A stretch of 64,000 nt of DNA from Capsicum annuum (lineage: Eukaryota > Streptophyta > Magnoliopsida > Solanales > Solanaceae), in assembly GCF_002878395.1 (NCBI RefSeq), contig NC_061122.1, positions 83,363,439 to 83,427,438 of the forward strand. The letters are read 5' to 3'. The notes below the pieces were generated by a model. That model made no database searches. It worked only from the letters and a program-made list of their open reading frames with translations, and had not been told where the DNA came from. Positions 44,771-56,279 of the stretch are shown here, one piece after another. Each line of letters starts with the position of its first letter. Positions within the stretch are counted from its first letter, which is position 1. The position numbers and the translations under genes were made by a program.

Positions 44771-46076
44771 TGTTGAGGTGAAGTAGAAACAAGTGTTGGA
44801 TTCTATCTTAATGAGGATCAAGAGTGATGTAAGTGGTGAAAAGGTGATGGCCTTTGAGGTCAATGGTGATGGTACCTTGTGGTACCAAGAGAGATTGTGC
44901 CTTCCAGATATGGATAGATTACGCGAGAGGATCTTGGGTGAGGCGTATGCTATTCATCCAAATTCAACAAAAATGTATGACCTTAAGGAGATGTATTAGT
45001 GGAACAATATGAATGAGGTAGGATGTGGCTGGTTTTGTGGCGAAGTACACGGTATGCCAACAAGTGGAAATTGACTTACCTGTATGGAAATGAGAAGTGA
45101 TCAACATGGATTTTATTACCGCTCTTCTTTTGTCTCAAAATTAGTTCAATTCATTTTTTATCATTGTGGATAGGATGACAAAGTCTGCTTACTTTTTTCC
45201 AGTAAGGACAAATTTCACGATTGAGGATTATGCAAGGCTGTGTCTCCAAGATATTGTGAAATTACATAGAGTACTTGTTTCTATCATCTGGGATCATGGT
45301 GCATAGTTTTCATCGCACTTTTGGCGATCATTTCAAAGAGGTTTAGGGACCAAGATAAGTCTTAGTACTACTCTCCATCCGCAGTCCGGTGAGCAAGCAA
45401 AAAGGACTATAAAGACACTGAAAGATATGCTTAGAGCTTGCGTGATGGACTATGGTAGTAATTGGGTTCAGCATTTACCTCTTATACAGTTTACATATAT
45501 TAATAGATATCGCTCTTGTATTAGGATGGCTCCATTTGAGGCCTTGTATGGTAGGAGGTACAGGACCCCTATTGGGTGGTTCGAGGTTGGTGAGGTGGAA
45601 ATGTTTGGTCTAGATTTGGCTCACCAAGCCTTGGAGAAGGTGAAGATGATTTGGGATAGGCTCAAAGCCTCCCAGAGTCACCAAAAGTCCTATGCATATG
45701 TGAGGCGGAGGAAGTTAAAGGTTAGGGATAGGGTATTCTTGAAGGTGTCTCCTATGAAGGGGTGATATAGTTTGAAAAGAAAGGGAAGCTCATTCCCCGG
45801 TATGTTGGTCTGTATATATTTTTGAAAGGGTCAGAAATGTTGTGTACGAGTTGGATTTGCATTCTAGCTTGAGCTCCATTAACCCGATGTTCCATGTTTC
45901 TATGTTGAAAAAGTGTGTAGGTGATTCGTCGTAGATAGTACCAATTAAGGATATTGATATTTTGGATTCTCTATCCTATAAGGAGGTCCCGGTAGAGATC
46001 TTGGATCGGCAAGTTCGCTGGTATGGACGAAGGATGTAGCTTTGGTAAAGGTTCTATGGAAGAACCATAATGTGAA
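44771..46076 (+). pseudogene. C integrase and partial chromodomain
   Basis: The integrase N-terminal spacer is at 44793-44999 (ERLCLPDMDRLRERILGEAY). The core is decayed (DRMTKSAYFFPVRTNF frame near 45172). The C-terminal half is best at 45427-45765, with VMDYGSNWVQHLPLIQFTYI, RMAPFEALYGRRYRTPIGWF and VRDRVFLKVSPMKG. A chromodomain start (LSYKEVPVEILDRQVRWYG) is followed by a broken VLWKNHNV, cut at 46076 by the Athila element's LTR. Confidence 0.82.
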
Positions 46077-47460
46077 AAAGACACACTTGTAAGTAAATTA
46101 ACTAATATCCACTCTTTCCAGGCATAGAGTTGATTGGGTTAAAAGAGATGGATCAAAGTTTATAATGATCAAAAAGGAGAAAGAAAAGTGCAATTGAAGA
46201 CTCAGAGTAGCCTTGGTACCGCAATCGCGATCAGAGTAATCCAATCACTATCGGTGAAGTTAGCCAACAGAACGCAACCGCTCAGCCATAGCCGCAACTG
46301 CGGTTGCACGATTGCAGTCAAAGCTCCACGACTGTGGCATAGCGAGATAAATGTGTAAAGGATATTGTGGTAAATTCGACAGCTGAATCAAGATTTATAT
46401 GGAGGATTCAAAACACTTGAAAAAAGAGAGGAACCCTAGAATTGGAGAGAAAAATGTTGATTGCTCTTAATTATTTTTAATTCATGTTCCAAGAGGAAAT
46501 TAGTGAAATTGAATTATGTAATTGAAGATTATCTTACCCTCTCTTATTATGAACTCCATGGACGCACCACTTGGTAAAATTCTTTTCTCCTATCTAATAA
46601 GTAGCTAACTTCTTTACTCTTGGGATTATGTTGAAGTAGAGTGTAATTGTGTGTAGGTAATGTTGTGTTTTCATGGATTTTAGTTGTTATGTATGGATTC
46701 CACCATTTCTTGAGTTTATAGGTTGGAATTTGATGGGTAAAAATCCTAAATCTCCAAATGGGTTTGATGGGTGAGAACCCTAAACTCTAGAAACCCTTTA
46801 TCATCCTAAAAAAGGTGATAAAGATAAACATTGGGTAACCCATAACATCCTCAAAAGAGGGTTATAGGGGGACAAGGCAATGGTGGACAATTGAGCCTAT
46901 CGTTTACTACCTTTTGCAATCTTAGAAATAAGTGCATTGGGAGTGTAAATCATGTCGATATCAACATCCTAGAAATAGGGATGCTTGATTGAGGCCCTGG
47001 GTGCTTATGAAAAATTGTACACGTGTTAGGTGCTCGAAAGAGCCAACGTGTGAAATCATTGTGGTTTTGTTGAAAGATTGACCCCGATGATCTTCAACCT
47101 AGCCTATCCTTTAGTTAACAATTAAATTCCATGATGAACCAACATCAACCCATATGCATTACGTCTATGTAGACATAATCCCAAGATTTCCTCAAATCTT
47201 GAATTCAAAGTAAAAGTTTCATTCACCAAGTGCTTGTAAAAGTTTGTTGTGAAGAGTTTCCAAACAAACCCCCCCCCCCCCCCACCATTTTATTTTACAT
47301 GTCATTTTTATTAGCATTCTAGGTAATCTCGTAGTACTTTGTGCATCCATAGGGTTTGAAGTCTATAATTCACTCCTTGAGATTCAACCCCAATTAAAAT
47401 TGGATTACTTGACAACGACCGCCTCACCCCTTAATTATGGGAGTGAGTTTAGTGTTATCG
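46077..47460 (+). repeat. D 5' LTR (5'-truncated)
   Basis: Aligns with the 3' LTR from gacacacttgtaagtaaatt onward. It includes a GC-rich block with ccgcaactgcggttgc near 46289 and a 15-base C-run at 47269-47283 that the right LTR lacks. It ends at about 47460 (gtgttatcg). Confidence 0.85.
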
Positions 47461-47463
47461 AAA

Positions 47464-47481
47464 TGGCGCCGTTGCCGAGGA
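47464..47481 (+). other. D primer-binding site, tRNA-Asp type
   Basis: TGGCGCCGTTGCCGAGGA, the classic Athila primer site, lies a few bases after the LTR end. Confidence 0.88.
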
Positions 47482-47603
47482 GTGAAATATGTATTTCAGT
47501 TTTGTGGTGTTGTTCTTATGTGGGAATACTCGGAGTGGTGCAATTTAATTTCTCTATTGTTTTTTATCTTTGAGTAGGTAAACATTATTATTCCCAAATT
47601 ATC

Positions 47604-48200
47604 ATGACTCACGGGGAGTTAGTTTGTTTCGGAGCTGGAGATCATGAAGGTGCAATTCTCATTCTCCCAACCAAGGAGCATGGAATATTTTATGTTACAT
47701 GGGTGATGATGAAATTTCTCCAATTAAAGGTAATCTTCGGGGGTAAAGCTCATGAAGACTCGAATGCTCATGTAAAGGGTTTCATGGAAGTGTGTACCCC
47801 GTTCAAAGTCGTGCATATATCCCAAGAGTCCATTCGGTTACGCCTTTTTCCATTATCTCCACGAGAAATGTGTTACTATGGCTAAGGTCTTTAATCGCAG
47901 GATCTATCACTTTATGGACAAGCTTCACAAAAGCTTTCTTAGGTCAATACTTCCCACCATCTAGGACATTAAAGTTGTTGGATAAGATTGTTCATTTCCA
48001 CCAATACCATAAAGAATCATGGTACGATGCATAGGGAAGATTTAAAGAAAGACTTTTGAAATTCCCTGCACAAGAGGTGCTGAGAAAGATTCTTTACTAA
48101 ATTTTTTATCGGGAATTAGACCAACAAAATAATGTCGTAATGGACAATGCATCTGGTGGATCATTCATCAACTAACCATATGGGATTATTTCAAAAGTCT
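47604..48200 (+). pseudogene. D gag (Athila)
   Basis: Two overlapping frames together read FGGKAHEDSNAHVKGFMEVC, then VHISQESIRLRLFPLS, then SITLWTSFTKAFLGQYFPPS and KLLDKIVHFHQYHKESWYDA. These are the conserved blocks of Athila gag. At least two frameshifts and one stop disrupt it. A continuation to 48190 (ELDQQNN, GGSFIN) is in a third frame. Confidence 0.85.
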
Positions 48201-48805
48201 TGGACCAAGTAGCAATTTGGTGTAGGTGTTGGGACATAAAGGATACTGAGGTGGCCATGGGGGCTCCCTCCTCATCCTTTATGTGCACTGATAGGAATGA
48301 TGAAGAAGAAGAGACCAATACAAAGATGGGAAAAGTGACGTCATGCCTCGCCCTCCTACTTGAGCATATGTTAGTTGATCCAATGGAAAGTGCAAGTGTG
48401 GTAAATGCAATTGAAGTTGAAAATTATGAAGACAAATAGGAAGAGGTGATTGGTGACAACTTAGGGATGACACCTAGAAGATAGGAGGGTTTCTATATTT
48501 TCCCACAAGGACAAGAAGGAATCAAGGTTGAAACCAGAAAAGTCTAAGTATGGCATATTTTGAAGGGAGAGAGGAGATCAATAGAGATATGTTGGCGCAG
48601 ATCTTAAATAGTGTTAGAGAACTGGAGAAATGGTGAATAAGATGCGAACTGAATTCTCCATGGCTCCTCCATCCAACAACTTGAGGAAAAAGTAAGCCAA
48701 ATATCAAGGTATCTAATGGAGAGTCAAAGTGAATAAATGTAAAATGGAGAGGCAACAAAGGCAAAAAGGAAAAGATCCAATGTTGAAGAGCCAAAGTTAA
48801 GTGAG
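48201..48805 (+). pseudogene. D gag C-terminal linker, decayed
   Basis: A charged region with frames such as DQVAIWCRCWDIKDTEVAMG and acidic stretches (NAIEVENYEDK), without a clear domain. It corresponds in position to the gag-protease linker of Athila. Several stops are present. Confidence 0.45.
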
Positions 48806-49435
48806 ATGTTGACAGGAAAACCAATGACTAACGATTGTCAAATTCTTTCTATACCTTCGACCCCCATTCATCCTCCTTTCCCAAAATGGTCATTGAGAAA
48901 GGGAAAGCATGATAAACTCAACAAACCTTTCAACAAATTTTGCAACCTTTCTATTAATATTCCTCTTACTGAGGGGTTACAAGACATGCTGGGGTATGCT
49001 AAATTTATGAAAGATTCGGTATCTAAAAAAGACCTTTTGAAGGATAAAACCATAGAGGTTACTCACCATTGTAGTGCCATGATGACAAGCGTGTGTGTCA
49101 AAAAGAAGAAGGATCCCGGTGCTTTTACATTCTCATGCACCATCGGCGCCTTTAAATTCACTAAGGCATTATGTGATCTTGGGACAAGTGTGAACCTCAT
49201 AACTTATGCTATATTTCACACACTTGGATTGGGTGCACCAAATCCCGCCAAAATGAAGTTGTTCATGGCCGATCAATCCATTAAATATCCTATAGGGGTC
49301 CTCCACGATGCTCTAGTAAAAGTAGACCGGTTCATCTACCCGACCGACTTTGTTATTTTGGATTATTCAATGGACGAAAAAAAATTTATTATCCTTGGGA
49401 GGCCATTTTTAGTTGTCCAGGGAGATAAAGTTTAG
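48806..49435 (+). pseudogene. D aspartic protease region
   Basis: A 209-codon open stretch, the longest in the window. It contains KFCNLSINIPLTEGLQDMLG, KFMKDSVSKK, the FTFSCTIGAFKF strand, the active-site motif LCDLGTSVNLI (D-L-G-T), and LGRPFLV near the end. These match the Athila/Tat retropepsin, which would cleave the polyprotein. It is flanked by broken frames on both sides, so it is open by chance or by relatively recent decay rather than as an independent gene. Confidence 0.82.
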
Positions 49436-50358
49436 ATTGAATGATGAAGTGGTATCCTTCAAGGTAAGCAAGACCATGAAATAACAAATGGACCTACAAG
49501 TCATCTCGGTGATCGATGTTGTTGATGAAGAGGTCTCAAACCAAGTCGATGTGGGCTTGTTAAATAGCCCTTTAGTTGGGGTACTTTGGAATTGTGAAAG
49601 ATAAGAAGTGAAGGGCTATGATGAAGTGGTACCTTCTTTAACCAAGCTTGGGTTTCACTTCAAGAACCCGGTTAAGTTGGATCTTGATCTTAAAAACTAC
49701 GAAAGTCCACCTGCAAAACCATCCATCCTTGAACCCCCCCAAAATCGAATTAAATCCCTTGGCATCTTAACTCAAATATGTTTTATTGGGGGAGGATGAG
49801 ACTTTGCCAATCGTTATTGCTAGTGACCTAGACTCCTCTTAAGTAGAAGCATTGAAATTGGTGGTAAAAAAATCTATTCTGGCAATTGGTTCGAGCTTCC
49901 AAAATTTGCTCGCACAAAATCAAATTCGATCAAGATCACATACCAATGTAGAGCACCAAAGGAGATTAAATCAACCTACACAAGAGGTGGTAAAAAAGGA
50001 AATTATAAAGTGGCTCAATGCAGAAGTGATCTATCCTATATCCAATAGCATGTGGGTGATCCCCATCTAATGTGTTCCAAAAAAAGGTGGTATCACGGTA
50101 TTTGAAAATTAAAAAAAATTATCTCATCCCCATCCAACCGGTCACCGGATGACGAGTGTGTATGGACTACTAAAAATTGAAATCATGGACCGAGAAGGAC
50201 CATGTTCCAATGTAGTTCATGGACCAAATGCTAGATAGGTTTACTGGTAGAGTGTGGTATTTCTTTTTGGATAGGTACTCGGGGTACAATCAAATTTGTA
50301 TCTCCCTAGAGGACCAAGAAAAGAAAACTTTTACTTGCCCATATGGTACATTTGATGA
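49436..50358 (+). pseudogene. D reverse transcriptase, N-terminal part
   Basis: From 49930 the frames read SHTNVEHQRRLNQPTQEVVK and IIKWLNAEVIYPISNS, then CVPKKGG. Shifted pieces then read WRVCMDY, FMDQMLDRFTGRVWYFFLD and YSGYNQICISLEDQEKKTFT. The match ends at CPYGTF (50358), before the catalytic FADD-type box. It is a dead 5' fragment of the enzyme. Confidence 0.78.
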
Positions 50359-50723
50359 GGTTAAATATGAATTGGGGAAAAACATCTAAGGCACGAGTGA
50401 CAAAACTCCCTGAGATAGAAGATTTGCACCTAAAGGCTTATGAAAGTGCGGCATTGTATAAAGAGAAAATGAAGAAATAGCATGATGTTCAAATATTGCA
50501 GCGAGAATTCCATGTTAGAGAGAATGTACTCCTTTATAACTCTCGTTTGAAACTCTTTGCGGGAAAGCTCCGCTCAAATTGGTCGGGACCTTTTGTGATT
50601 TCTAATGTCTACCCAAGTAGTGCAGTCAAGTTAGAAGATAGTGAAGGAAAGAAATTTGTATTCAATGGCCACAGGGTGAAGCAATACAATGAGAAAATCT
50701 CCATGGTGGCCAAGGAGGAATGA
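50359..50723 (+). pseudogene. D integrase C-terminus
   Basis: Directly after the reverse transcriptase break the frame reads TKLPEIEDLHLKAYESAALY, then, past one stop, FHVRENVLLYNSRLKLFAGK, LRSNWSGPFVISNVYP and FVFNGHRVKQY. This is the integrase C-terminal domain of Athila. The reverse transcriptase palm, RNase H and integrase core (roughly 2.5 kb in relatives) are missing at the 50358 junction. Confidence 0.82.
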
Positions 50724-52714
50724 GTTAACTTCAAAGATGCTACATAGTGAAAGGAGAAAGTCATGTGCGACGTTAAATTAGGCGCTTGATGAGAGGCAAC
50801 CCATCCTTAACTTATTTTGTGTTTGTTTTGATGCCTTGTAGGTCTTTTAACATAAATGGTATACTCAAAAAATAGGGGAAAAACAGAGCTGGAAAATTGG
50901 TAGTTGTGCAGGGAATAAAAACAATAGAGCAAAAATAAGGGATGTTAATCTCATTTACCATGATCGTAGTTATTAGACCGCGATAGCGTCAATGCATTCG
51001 CAGACATGTTGATGCAATCGCGGCATCATACTCCAACAACACTTACCAAGGGAGCCTTTCTTATCCCTATTACTTCTTAAATTTACTTCAGTGAAGGCAC
51101 TTTAGGCCTATAGGTTGGGGTGTAAATGAAGAGGCTATGTGGGGTCCCCTAGCTATGAAAAAACTTTGACCTATGATAGACTGAGTTACAAAGAATGTAA
51201 GGGAAGTCTGAGTACCTTTAGTATTGCAAATGGTAAATCTGGGGTAGCTTCGTACGCCATTGGCGAAGTCTGAATAGCCATATGTTTTGCCTATTTGGAG
51301 CCAAATTGTAAGACAAAGGTTTTAGTGGTATCCATAGTGTAGCAAGTTGTGCATTGTCCTAATGAAAAATAAACACCCCCTCCTCTAAAATTTTTGAAAA
51401 AGCAAGGGCATGGATATGAGCAATGATGTAACAAAACTTTTACTCTTTTTGTGGCTCCATAAGTGTTTTGACTTATGAATACAAATATATACTCCTATTT
51501 GGTATCTCACGGAAGGGACATTTGAGCCTCCTTGGCGAATTTCACATGCCATGTATGGTGAGCTTTTAGTATTCATCTCTTACATACATGTGTTGTCTAG
51601 AACTTGCCCTGTTAGTCTTTCAAAACTAATTTTGCTTGTATTTGGTTGGAGAAATGATCTTAGGCCATCTTTGTGATCTTGGAAACCAGTCTAGCCTAAA
51701 AAACCTACCCAAGCATAATTGCAATCCCTAGTTACCCACTTTGAGCCTTTAGACCTTTCATTGGCAAGCTCATTACAAGTCGTGTGCCGTTCTTTTTATC
51801 CCTCTATTGAACCATATCCTCCTTGAACTTGAAAATACAACGTGAGGCTTAAATCCTAAGTTGGGGTTAGTATAGGTTGATGGAAGAAAGTTTGAGGCGA
51901 CAAACTTGTTAGCAAAATGCATTATGAGCCTAAACCATTAAATTAAATGATTAAAAAGGAACGAGTCCATCAAAGGAATGAATTGCGTAAAAGTTGCATG
52001 AAAAGGGACTAAAATAAAAGTGGTGAACAAAGGAATCAAAAGAGAGGTGTACAAAAAAAAAGAAAATAAAGAAAAGTGGTCCTTAGTTAAAAAAGGAGGA
52101 TTATAAAGTGTGGTGTAGATGTTCAAGGAAAGGTGTAGCCATGTTGCTCCTAACTGATATCCTACCCTGACCAAAACCCATATGAAAAGCTTAGAAAGTC
52201 CTTTGAGATTTCCGACCATTTACTTTCTTTGTAGTGGCAATTGAAAATAGGGCAAGCCTATGGTATGACACTTGTTGCATAGAGGTTTCTTTTGTGAAGG
52301 AGAGAGTTCTTGCACCTAAAAGTCCCTGTTACATATTTAGTAATTTGGTGTTTAAAAACTCTCTTTCTTATGGGGATGGCATATGAACAAGTTGAGATAG
52401 GTGATTTTTGTCGCCTTTCGAGCAATGAGGCAAATAGAGTATAATTGAATTATGGTCAAAAGGGAGTCACCTCTAGAATATTTATCGTCATTGCTTGGTT
52501 TCTCTTTAAAGTCTTATACACCCTTGAGTATTGCATTTTATAATGAGAGGTATAGGGAAATTAGCCTAGCACATATACAATGAGCTACTTGTGGTTGCTA
52601 CTTAAGTTGAAGTAGGTATAGCCTGTAAGGCATAGAAAGTTGGACTTATAAAATTGTTGTCTCATAGTGAAAGGTAGTGTTGCTTGAGGACCAAAAAATG
52701 CTTTAAGTTGGGGG
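50724..52714. other. D trailer region, no gene seen
   Basis: Two kilobases between integrase and the 3' LTR. Athila elements may carry an env-like frame here, but I find no membrane-protein-like frame. A GC-rich stretch at 50965-51032 (gaccgcgatagcgtc, tgcaatcgcggcatc) resembles the GC-rich block of the LTR. The region ends in the polypurine stretch aagttgggggtg. Confidence 0.5.
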
Positions 52715-54153
52715 TGTTGATGACTGGACATTTTTCCACTCATTTTCACTTAATATTTGTGTACATTACCGTGTTTTGAATGCATAAATGAGACATACTT
52801 GTGAGTAAATTCACTAATATCCACTCTTTGCAGTCATAGAGTTGATTGGGTTATAAGAGGTGGATTGAAGCTTATAATAATCAAAAAAAAGCAGGGAAAG
52901 TGCAGCTGAAGACTCACAGAAGCCTCGGTTACTGTAATTGTGGTCGAATTAATGCAATCGTTAAGTTAGACAACAAAACACGACTGCTCATTCATAGCCG
53001 CGACCACAGTTGTGCCATTGCAGTCAAAGCTCCACGACCGTGGCATAGCGAGATAAATGTGTAAAGGGCATTGGGGCAAATTCGACAGCTGAATCAACAT
53101 TTATATGGAGAATTCAAAACACATAAAAATGAGAGAAACCCTAGAATTGGATAGAAAAATGTTGATTGCTCTTAGTTATTTTTAATCCATGTTCCAAGAC
53201 GAAATAAGTGAAATTAAAGTGTAGAATTAAAGATTATTTTACCCTTTCATATTATGAACTCCATGGATGCACCACATGGTAAAATTCTTTTCTCCTATCT
53301 AATAAGTAGCTAACTTTTTTAGTATTGGGATTATGTTGAAATAGAGTATACTTGTGTATGGGTATTGTCGTGTTTGCATGGATTTTAGTTGTTGAGTATG
53401 GATTCCACCATTGCTTGAGCTTATGGGTTGCAATTTGATGGGTGAAAGCCCTAAATCTCTAAATGGATTTGATGGGTGAGAACCTCAAACTCTATAAACC
53501 TTTTATCATTCTCAAAAGAGGGATAAAGATGAATATTAGGTAACCTATAATATTTTTGAAAGAGGGTTATAGGGGGACAAGGCAATGGTGGGCAATTGAG
53601 CCTATGATTTACTACCTTTTTAAATCTTAAAAATAAGTGTATTGGGAGTATAAATCATGTCAATAGCATCATCCTAGAAGTAGGGATGCTTGATTGAGGT
53701 CTTAGGTGATTATGACAAGTTATACACTTGTTAGGCGCTCGAAAGAGCCAACGGGTGAAATCGTTGTGGTTTTGGTGAAAGATTGACCCCAATGATCTTT
53801 GACCTAGCCTATCATTTAGTTAACAACTAAATTTCATGATGAACCAACATCAAACCACATGCATTACCTCTAGGTAGACATAATCCCAAGATTTCCTCAA
53901 ATCTTGATTTCAAAGTAAAAGTTTCATTCACCAAGTGTTTGCTAAAGTTTGTTGTGAAGAGTTTCCAAGCAAATCCTCCATTTTATTTTACATGTCATTT
54001 TTATTAGCATTCCAGGTAATCTCGTAGTACTTTGAGCATCCATAGGGTTTGAAGTCTATAATCCACTTCTTGAGATTCGACCCTAATTCAAATTGGGTTA
54101 CTTGAAAATTAATGCCTTAGCCCTTAATTATGGGAGTGATTTGAGATTTATCA
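52715..54153 (+). repeat. D 3' LTR
   Basis: Starts TGTTGATGACTGG after a purine/G-rich tract (52705-52714) and ends GATTTATCA. It matches the 5' LTR, and is complete at its own 5' side. Confidence 0.85.
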
Positions 54154-55391
54154 GTTATTATTATATTTACGGTTTGGTAGGTACGGGTCATTAGGGGTGG
54201 TGACGGTTTATTTAGTCTGTCCCTTAATTAAATCAGTAACTTAGTAACTGGACTTGGCTCTGAGTATGAGTGGATCACTAAGATCCGTGAGTATAAGGTA
54301 TGTGTGGTAACCTTGAGTCATGTGTTGTCCAATGTCAATCCCTTTGAATTCTGCCTTGGGTACGACTGGACCACACGAGTCATATGGTCTGGTCATGAGT
54401 TGGGGCAAGAGAGTCGGATGGTGGACAGTGTGTGGTGTCCAACCTTCTGTTCTGGTGATGACTGGATGGTACTAGTCGTATGTTGTGGTGATGAGTTGGA
54501 GGGTCAACTCATACCTACCTACGGTAACTTTTTAATTTTAAGTTGGGGGAATTCTTGACATTTTATTCTTTTAACTCCCTTTGATACCACGACATAAAAC
54601 ACCTTTGGAGGCTTCATTAACTTATTATTCTCCATCAAATACTCTTAAAAATCTCTCAAACTCTTTGTTCAAGCAAGAGGCTAGGGTTTCTTCAAGCTAA
54701 TCAATTAGGGGCTTTCAAGAGTGATTCTCTCTGTCTTCCTTGATGTCTAAGGTATGTGACTCTTCCCTCATTGTTATTTTAATAAAGGCATATATTTTAA
54801 TGTATGGTTTTCATGATATTATTATGGCTTTGAAATAAAGGTTGGGGGTTTGGTTGTTCATGGATGAATATTGCTTTTCATGGTTTAATTATGGTTTTTC
54901 TTGTTTTGGTTATGATTTTCTAAAAGTGGGTGCATGGGAATGGTGATTTAATTGAAGGGTCATAGTTGAGCTCCAAATTGGATGGTTTTTTATTTGATAA
55001 TGGTATACCCTCAACCTGTTTGTTAAAATGTCAATAAGAATGATTTTGTCATGTACTTTAACTATTCTTGGAACTATTGCATTGCATGAATGGTAAATAG
55101 TTGAGGGTATACCATGAATGGTATACCCTTGGAACCTTGGAACCTTTGTTAAAGTACGTGACAAAATCATTCTCATTGACATTTTGGCAATGATTTTGGC
55201 AAATTCCACATGAATTTGTAAAGGCCCTGGTGGCCAGGGTTTAGTTATAAATGGCTTTGGTTTAAATGGAAACGGCGGAGTCTAATTTGGTTAAATGGTT
55301 CATATGGCATATGGTAATAGACTTGCAAGCTCTAATTTTGGTATGATGAAACCAACAGTTAATGCCTAGTTAAAAAACTCCTGGTTAAATG
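54154..55391 (+). repeat. C 3' LTR, left portion
   Basis: From about 54560 onward it aligns with C's 5' LTR (cctttgataccacgacataa). The first 400 bp have no match in the truncated 5' copy but carry tacgactggaccacacgagt words like other Tekay LTRs here. A rearranged short duplication (ggtataccctcaac, ggtatacccttgga) lies at 55000-55140. It ends at the L1 target duplication GGTTAAATG (55383-55391). Confidence 0.75.
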
Positions 55392-56279
55392 TTTTTTTTG
55401 TTTAATTTGGAATTTTATTAATAAAATCAATCTAAGACAAGTAGAGGATAATCCTTTATATCAAAATAATTAATTAGGCCAATTCTAAAAAACCTATAAA
55501 ATTGAAGCAGACCAGCCCATTCTGGTGACCTGATCCAACATCAATATAAAGGATTAGGGTTTCCAAATCAGTCAGCTGAGCTGATTTTCTATTTCCTATG
55601 CCTCTTTCAACATGTTCTTCATCATCAATGTTCAATTTATGCTTTTTCACCTGTGGGTGATAAATACCGTTCTATGGTTGTTTCAAGCTGATGATTCCAG
55701 CTTGTATAAGTGAGATTCCATCTCCTATACTTGGTTGGTTCCTCAGATGAATGAGTTCTAACTCCTTCTTCTTCTCGATTCTTCCAGGTGAAATCTTCAG
55801 TATGCTTCCATGGTTTTTGGTACTGACATGCTGGATCATATTTTCTAGCCCTTAATTTCTTCTTCTAGTAAGTGCTCTATCTTGGTGATCTTTGTTGTAA
55901 GTCCAGTTTGTTATGGTTGACCTTATTCTTCTTCTTTCTTGATAGTTATAGCTGGGATGGAGATAACGGGAAGCTAAGACCCATTGATAGTTGAATAATA
56001 CCAAGGAGCTCAGCCAATTGAATCTGATCTGACTTGGTGACCCCCAACTTATTGAAAATCCCTTTTTGTAGGCCGGAGTAAGTAGGTAAAATAGCATTTT
56101 CACCTTAATGTTGAACTCCCTTTATTGTATATTTGGTGAATATGTAAGAAACTATTGTGGCCTTTCCAGTCTTGTTAGCTCTTTGTTATGCTTAGTCTCA
56201 GATAGGGACATTGGTACTTGTCACTGTTAAGTATCCTTCTCCCAGCACTAGGTAGCTGGTTAAAAGCTGTAAATATGAA
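55392..56279 (-). other. L1 3' untranslated region
   Basis: About 890 bp after the RNase H stop, ending in a short poly-A (8 bases) that abuts the target duplication. No gene is seen; a short minus-strand frame at 55852-56103 shows no domain. Confidence 0.65.

Larger units (their letters stand above)
46077..54153 (+). mobile_element. Element D: Athila-type Ty3 retrotransposon
   Basis: The LTRs are 46077-47460 (lacking about the first 76 bp) and 52715-54153. The primer site is TGGCGCCGTTGCCGAGGA, characteristic of Athila (tRNA-Asp). Gag, protease, a partial reverse transcriptase and the integrase C-terminus are present, all broken. The middle of pol is deleted. The left LTR start and part of host element C are missing at the junction, so no target duplication can be read. 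Confidence 0.88.

Noticed and set aside
50724..52714. Env-like gene of the Athila element
   Set aside because: No frame with signal peptide or membrane segment; the minus-strand frame at 51938-52219 is hydrophobic only because it is antisense to an A-rich tract.
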